From contig BFEA01000009.1 in the NCBI GenBank assembly GCA_003427395.1, forward strand, positions 3,927,525 to 3,950,949: a DNA stretch of 23,425 nucleotides, given 5' to 3'. Made by a program: the position numbers and the translations under genes. Below, in pieces: positions 19,229-23,425 of the stretch. Origin of the DNA: Chara braunii. Lineage: Eukaryota; Streptophyta; Charophyceae; Charales; Characeae. Numbering within the stretch: position 1 is the first letter of the stretch; every line of letters begins with the position of its first letter. The notes under the pieces are model-generated. The model searched no databases and had not been told where the DNA came from. It saw only the letters and a list, made by a program, of their open reading frames with translations.

Positions 19229-21469
19229 TTCCTACTGCCCCACCTGAGGATGGTTGGATACAGGGGTCCGATTGTGGAGTCTCATTCGGAGTTTCCCAGG
19301 GAGAGGCAAGCCAAGTCTTAACGAAATGTGAGTTCAACTTCTTCAGATTTGGCAGCCACCCGTCCATTTCAACCAAGATTTCCGCATTACAGAAAGGGGG
19401 AACTCTTACTCTAGCCAATTCCTGACGACGTTTTTCCACCAACCACATGAGGGGTAACAGGCATAGCCCTTCAGATTCCAGAGCCTCCAACTGTCCCAAC
19501 TCGAATCTCACATCAAATATTGGCAGGAAGAATTTAAGTCTCTTTCAACTCTGGTCTGGGTGGTCTAAGATTAATCTTACCATCAACTCATCACCAACCC
19601 AGCGAATTTGAAACTTATTTCGATTTGCCGTTCTGATCAAGCTGAGAATCGCCGACGGCATCGGTTGTTTTGGAGAAGCAATATTCACGAGTGCCTGTGT
19701 CCCTTCAGGGTCCATAAAGGACACCATCCAGAGATTCTTCCGAGCATAAGTACAAAGAAGAGGTAGGATCCTTACCTCAAGGCCTTGGAGTTGACCTTTT
19801 TGCAGTGCGACCAACGTTCTTCTTCTTGTGGTCTTGGTCCCTCGCGTACCAGTGACTGTGTTCTGGGAATTCTCGGAGCCTGGAGGTGAGACCCATTCCC
19901 CATTCCGCACCGAAGACGTCAAGGGACTACCTTCTAGTCGTCTTTGCTTGCCTAGCCCGATTGTTTTCGAGCGCGGAGTTGATATCTCTGGAGTACCCAC
20001 TGCTTGCCTTCCTCCTGTTGTTGTCCCCGTCGGCGGCCGGCCCATTCGTTGATGTGAGCTCTGTTGATGATCCTCTAGTCTAAACGAGGAGGTTCCATTC
20101 CGCATCGCCGCTGATGTTGCTCCTGCCTGCTGAAGTCCCGACTGCATACTTGAGGCATTATACGGGGCGAATCCTGATGCCCACTGTTGTTGAAGATGCA
20201 ACATCCATGGGTGAACGCCCATGTTCATCGCCGGATCCCCTGCCAAGGAGAAACTTCCCCTAGGGTATGCATATAGACCTGGTGAGAAGATAGGGTTAAT
20301 GTGCGCCGAACTACCTCCTACACCAATACCTTGCCCCCATCCGGTTGTACTGCCGATTGGGGGCATACCTCCCAAGTGATTCGGTTGGAGCCCTTGTGGG
20401 ATTCTTGTCGCAGAGCCCCCAACCGCACTTCCTCCTACAACAGTATCTCCTTCCCCCATAGTCGATGCTCCATCTCCTCCTATCGCCGGCACTCCATTCG
20501 GCGCTCCATTTGGAATTGCACCTTGACTGCCTTGACTTCCTAGTGGACGAAGATATCCTTGATATATGTTGGTCGACTAGTTGCTTCCGATTGACCTTGT
20601 TGTGTCGGTACTTCCTGACCTTGCTGACGATTACGCCTGCACTCGACTTCCGTATGGAAGAACGCTCTGCATCTCCTGCATCTTGGCGTTTCAGCAGAGG
20701 CCAACTTGACCTCTAAGGAGTCTCCTTCGCATGTATCCACCCAGATTTTGTCTCTCATATTGGGTCTTGCCACAGGATCAATCTCAAATTTGATATTGAT
20801 CAGCACCGGCTTCAATCTGTCTTGCTCTGCAGGATGTACCCGAATAACTGGTCCAATGGCCCGTGCAATTTGCACCTCCAAGTAAAAGAAGGCATCGAGT
20901 GGAACCTGAATTGCAATGACCCAGAAGACTGAGTCGTCCTCCTCCTGTCTTTGTGCCTTCAGTTGTGCCTTCGTAAGCCATGGTTTGAATTCGAAGGCAT
21001 AACGCGTCGAGCCTATTGTGATCTCGTCACGCCCCTTCAAGACCATCCAATTCGCAATCGCCGCGTTCTTCGCCACATACGACACTACGTTCGGACTTTC
21101 CACTTTGACTCTTCCTCTACTGAAGGTAGCCGGGTTAAGTGTACCATCTGCGCTCCTCTCATCTTCGAATGCCCTCACGATGTCCTCCTTGACTTTCCTT
21201 GACAGAAACCTAGCACCATCCCGAAAAATAATGGTGACAGTGTGCTCTTTGAGCCAGGAGATCTTCACTTGATCAATACGTCTATTAACCTTGAAACGTA
21301 CTTCTCTCCCTTCGCCACTCATTACACCTGGGTCAATGCTTGCTGTCATAATCCCATCCTCATAACATCGTCTAGGCAATTCGCGAAGTCTTTCATTATC
21401 TTCCTCGGTCTCCACCGGTGCTGCCGGGGGAGAGCGAGGCCCTCGAGCCATTTCTACTTCCGTCATCAC
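19221..21469 (-). pseudogene. LINE ORF1: gag-like RNA-binding protein with CCHC knuckle, broken
   Basis: ORF1 proteins coat the LINE RNA. The first 309 codons (21469-20540) contain a globular RRM-like region resembling DUF4283 (VKISWLKEHTVTIIFRDG; ANWMVLKGR; FFYLEVQIARAIGPVIRV). A zinc knuckle CRRCRAFFHTEVEC, spaced C-x2-C-x4-H-x4-C, follows at residues 264-277. Around 20545-20575 the frame shifts by one. The next frame continues, after a Gly/Ser/Gln-rich low-complexity linker, into a second folded-looking segment (LEVRILPLLCTYARKNLWMVSF; FQIRWVGDELMVRLIL) down to 19221. TGA at 19545-19547 interrupts it between DHPDQS and KRLKFF. Together this makes roughly 750 codons, long for a LINE ORF1. 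An alternative is that the second half is a separate small ORF; I favour one ORF because its 5' side opens directly at the end of the first. Confidence 0.8.
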
Positions 21470-21922
21470 TGTAAGTGGTTAAATACCTGCACTTAGATCT
21501 GTTATTTCGCCAAACGAATAGCTGCTAGTTCGGGAACTCCTAACACCGGAAGGTATCCGAAGAGCAGGCTTCGTCAACTTCTATGCTCCTCCACTACTCA
21601 ACATTCGACTCCTAGTTCTATTCCAACTTACTCGTGGCAAACTTCTCGTCATCCCAACCTTACAGAGGCTGTTCAGTCTACGACTTTGGACGTACCCAGG
21701 GCTTCTGGCATGGAGGTGCCATAGCATCAAGGCTATGTCGCGCCGTCGAGGCGACGCCATGCACACTCCATGCCTTGTCGGCGCGCTAACACGTTGGTAG
21801 CCGCTACGACGAAGCTCGCCGTCGTTACCGATGGGAGTGCGCTAGGTCCGAGCGCCGTAGCGCTGGCGGTAGCGCACCGGGCCGTCCAATGTTTCTCTCC
21901 AACCGGGTTTCTGACATCAGCC
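21470..21922 (-). promoter_or_regulatory. LINE 5' UTR / internal promoter region
   Basis: About 450 bp lie between the element 5' end, defined by the target-site duplication, and the ORF1 start. The stretch 21740-21880 is clearly GC-rich and CpG-rich compared with the body of the LINE. LINEs carry their promoter inside this region, but I cannot point to specific binding sites. Confidence 0.6.
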
Positions 21923-21935
21923 CGGACGAAGAATT
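21923..21935. repeat. LINE target-site duplication, 5' copy
   Basis: CGGACGAAGAATT, identical to 14464-14476. Together the two copies bracket the LINE. Confidence 0.9.
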
Positions 21936-21989
21936 CAGTAGCATTTGGTTATTCATTGTTTTTTGGGAAATAGGGGAAGAAAAGCTTCC

Positions 21990-22301
21990 TGTAGCGGACC
22001 TCGGGTTGGCCTGTGAGACCAGCCCCTTGGCCTGTTCTCACAGGCCTGTGTTGTATTCGGGGTAGGCCAGTCCAGGCTGGTACCTCTGTCGGTACCAGCC
22101 AGTCCAGTCCAGTCCCGTCAGTCTGCTGGGGTATACCCCAGCCATTGTCTGTTTTCACCCTCATTCTTCACTTGCACATTTCTGGAGTACATGCGTTGGA
22201 GTCTTGCGTGGGAGCTGCGTTGTGCGTCATCTTGCTCCCCCTTCTTCCTCCATCTCCATCTCTACCACTAGCGGAGCACCATACCTGGTGGGTCCGCTAC
22301 A
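21990..22301 (+). mobile_element. Short LTR (312 bp) with terminal inverted repeats
   Basis: The segment begins TGTAGCGGACC and ends GGTCCGCTACA, exact 11 bp inverted termini with the canonical TG...CA ends of an LTR. One base later comes a primer-binding site, so this is a 5' LTR of an element running right. It holds several perfect hairpins (22008-22046, 22075-22100, 22125-22142, 22270-22298) and a short AGTCC-type repeat at 22097-22115. No second copy and no gag or pol frame is visible in the 1.1 kb that follows. It may be a non-autonomous element (TRIM or LARD-like), or its coding part lies beyond the window or is lost. Confidence 0.8.
22008..22142. repeat. Three perfect hairpins within the LTR
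   Basis: GGCCTGTGAGA (22008-22018) pairs perfectly with TCTCACAGGCC (22036-22046). GGCTGGTACC (22075-22084) pairs with GGTACCAGCC (22091-22100) around a 6 nt loop. GCTGGGGTATACCCCAGC (22125-22142) is an 18 bp palindrome. Arms of 9-11 bp with no mismatch, three times in 135 bp, are well beyond chance expectation. Confidence 0.95.
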
Positions 22302-22302
22302 T

Positions 22303-22314
22303 TGGTATCGGAGC
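22303..22314 (+). other. Primer-binding site (initiator-tRNA type)
   Basis: TGGTATCGGAGC starts one base after the LTR end and matches the plant initiator-Met site TGGTATCAGAGC at 11 of 12 bases. The one difference is shared in position with the other site in this window (11233-11244), suggesting a lineage-specific tRNA acceptor sequence. Confidence 0.8.
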
Positions 22315-22599
22315 GGGAACGGTCCCCGCTCCCTCCCACCACCCCGTACAGCTGGGCAGCAGCCCGCACAGGCGGAAAAGCGGCAAAACCCGACAGCGGG
22401 TTTTTTCGGTGTTTTGGGGGTATTTCGCAGCGAAAACGAAGGAGAAAAGTGGCGCATGCTGCAGGTGCCACGTGGCGAAAAAGGGAGGCACTACCACGAG
22501 CGAGTGCGCGCAAGCGCCAAGGCGAAGGTCGTCGCACGCGCCCACGCTGCCCTTCTGCCCCGCCCCGCTCCCGGATATATATTATCAAGATCCGGGATG
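22315..22599 (+). other. Non-coding leader after the primer-binding site
   Basis: A GC-rich sequence of about 285 bp without a recognisable gag start. It includes a perfect 8 bp stem (AAAACCCG 22385-22392 with CGGGTTTT 22397-22404) and a 7 bp stem (CCCGGAT 22570-22576 with ATCCGGG 22590-22596). Open frames in this stretch overlap each other on both strands and have no family character. Confidence 0.6.
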
Positions 22600-22683
22600 C
22601 AACTGCTGCTGCTGGGATTTGAACCCGGGTGGCTGCTGGGCCATGCGCGTGCGTACGCACCCTACTAACACACTCGCCATAGA
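22600..22683 (-). mobile_element. tRNA-like (SINE-type) sequence
   Basis: On the - strand GGGTTCAAATCCC (22626-22614) is a near-consensus tRNA B box in a T-arm setting. Upstream TGTGTTAGTAGG (22672-22661) resembles an A box. The spacing of about 45 bp and the long region between the arms recall a tRNA with a variable arm. The rest does not fold as a clean cloverleaf, so this is a tRNA-derived relic or SINE promoter, not a functional tRNA gene. Confidence 0.5.
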
Positions 22684-23025
22684 GTGTACATGGTTTTGTA
22701 ACACGGCACACTCGTGTTAAAGAGGTGCCGTGCTGAGTATTTACCCCCCCCCCCCCTGTTGGCTGCTGTTGGCCGTGGACGTGGCCATCTGCCCTGCCAG
22801 GTGGCAGCTGGTGCTGGAACAGAAGACCCCCCTGCTTAGGGGGCCGCTCTACAGTGGTGAGGGCCTGCTCACACAGCAGACCCTAGATCCGCACATCTGC
22901 AGAACAGTGGCTGCCAGGGGCTGATCAAGATCTCAGCCCCCCTTTCCCCTACAACTGGCTTGCTGCAGTGAAGGCCAAGACCCTCCTGGTCTTGGTGTAC
23001 CTTGTGCCCTTGGAGACACCAAGGG
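22649..23025. repeat. Cluster of short perfect hairpins
   Basis: Perfect inverted repeats follow one another: GTGCGTACGCAC (22649-22660), ACACTC/GAGTGT (22670-22687), CACGGCAC/GTGCCGTG (22702-22732) and CTGCCA/TGGCAG (22794-22807). They continue with GTGAG/CTCAC (about 22857-22872), GGGGCTGA/TCAGCCCC (22917-22940), CCAAGACC/GGTCTTGG (22975-22995) and CCCTTGG/CCAAGGG (23007-23025). A 13-C run at 22744-22756 interrupts the series. No protein-coding sequence is evident. Confidence 0.85.
22744..22756. repeat. Poly(C) run, 13 nt
   Basis: Uninterrupted C on the + strand; a possible i-motif or G-quadruplex former and a likely site of sequencing length error. Confidence 0.9.
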
Positions 23026-23425
23026 CCAGGTATCACTCCCTTCTCCCCTCTCCCTCTACTACCCCACTCTCCCTACCTCTCCTCTCTCCTCTTATTCACC
23101 CCTTCTCTTTCCCCCACCTTCTACTGCATCTTTTCTCTCCTCCTTTTATCTTCCCCACCCCACCTTTCTCCCAACACCCAGTCTTTTACTATACTTTCTT
23201 TATTTCTTTTCTTTTCTTCCTCCTTCTTTTCTCTTTGCCTCTTGATCCTTGTCCACCTTTCCCCATCCCTCCTCTCCCCCAACTACCACCACACCATCCC
23301 CCCCTACCTCCCACTTCATCTTTTTCTCTCCCCCCACCTANTTCTTTCTTTTCTCCCTCACTTTTCATTCCCCTTCCCCCCTACTTCGAAAATTTTTCTG
23401 TTTTTCTTCTTTCCACCTCTCTTTT
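23026..23425. repeat. Polypyrimidine tract, about 400 bp
   Basis: From about 23035 to the window end the + strand is overwhelmingly C and T with scattered A and almost no G. It includes one undetermined base at 23341. It has no coding potential and starts just after the last hairpin of the preceding cluster. Confidence 0.9.

Larger units (their letters stand above)
14477..21922 (-). mobile_element. Full-length L1-like LINE retrotransposon, about 7.4 kb
   Basis: On the - strand the order is a 5' UTR of about 450 bp, ORF1 (21469-19221), ORF2 (19228 to about 15051), a 3' UTR, AATAAA and an A-rich tail. A perfect 13 bp duplication, CGGACGAAGAATT, lies on both outer sides (14464-14476 and 21923-21935). 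This is the hallmark of one target-primed reverse transcription event and defines the element ends without a database. The 5' end is present, so it was inserted at full length or close to it. ORF1 and the end of ORF2 carry frameshifts and stops, so this copy is inactive, but the central 1058-codon ORF2 frame is uninterrupted, which suggests modest age. Confidence 0.9.

Noticed and set aside
21880-22142. Hammerhead or HDV-like ribozyme in the LTR or at the LINE 5' end
   Set aside because: CTGATG followed by GAAA is present on - near 21918-21905, but the invariant A and a stem II are missing. I found no CTGANGA core in the LTR and no HDV P1 partner for the LINE 5' bases.
22385-22410. GC stem followed by T-run, like a bacterial intrinsic terminator
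   Set aside because: The window is eukaryotic retroelement DNA; the stem is one of many in this hairpin-rich stretch.
22013-22720. 235-codon open frame on the + strand
   Set aside because: It crosses the LTR end, primer-binding site and a tRNA-like segment, and competes with long frames in other phases. It is a by-product of GC-rich sequence.

Overview
The window is repeat-rich nuclear DNA of a eukaryote. I see no ordinary host gene. It is built from satellite arrays, microsatellites, homopolymer runs and several decayed transposons lying side by side or nested. The LINE (L1-like endonuclease, RT, C-terminal zinc finger, poly(A)), the PIF/Harbinger pair and the coiled-coil Ty3/gypsy-like gag point to the green-plant (streptophyte) lineage. 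The transposase and gag wording resembles families I associate with the charophyte alga Chara. That is recognition from memory, not a search, and I hold it at moderate confidence.

Layout. 1-189: CTT-rich tract. 190-3620: three blocks of one diverged 91-92 bp satellite family. 3719-3786: (CT)n. About 4528-8592: a broken PIF/Harbinger gene pair in convergent arrangement, with the accessory protein on + and the DDE transposase on -. 8555-10174: a broken Ty3/gypsy-like gag on -, abutting the transposase head. About 10175-11520: the leader, primer-binding site and probable 5' LTR of that retroelement; the leader carries a U2 snRNA-like 5' fragment. 11525-14463: gene-free DNA with degenerate A-rich-linked repeats, a long hairpin and a 22-23 bp tandem repeat. 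14477-21922: an apparently full-length LINE on the - strand, flanked by a 13 bp target-site duplication, with its own 5' UTR, ORF1, ORF2, AATAAA and A-rich tail, and a tRNA-like SINE fragment in its 3' end. 21990-22314: a short LTR with 11 bp terminal inverted repeats and a primer-binding site, in + orientation. 22315-23025: an unusual concentration of perfect hairpins. 23026-23425: a nearly pure pyrimidine tract.

How the parts work together. The LINE ORF1 (RNA-binding, CCHC) and ORF2 (endonuclease/RT) would act together in target-primed reverse transcription; ORF2 starts inside the end of ORF1. The Harbinger pair would normally act as transposase plus DNA-binding partner, but both genes carry stops and frameshifts. 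Several of those stops are explained by single C-to-T or G-to-A changes, as expected for silenced, methylated transposons. The two LTR elements appear to use the same initiator-tRNA-like primer.
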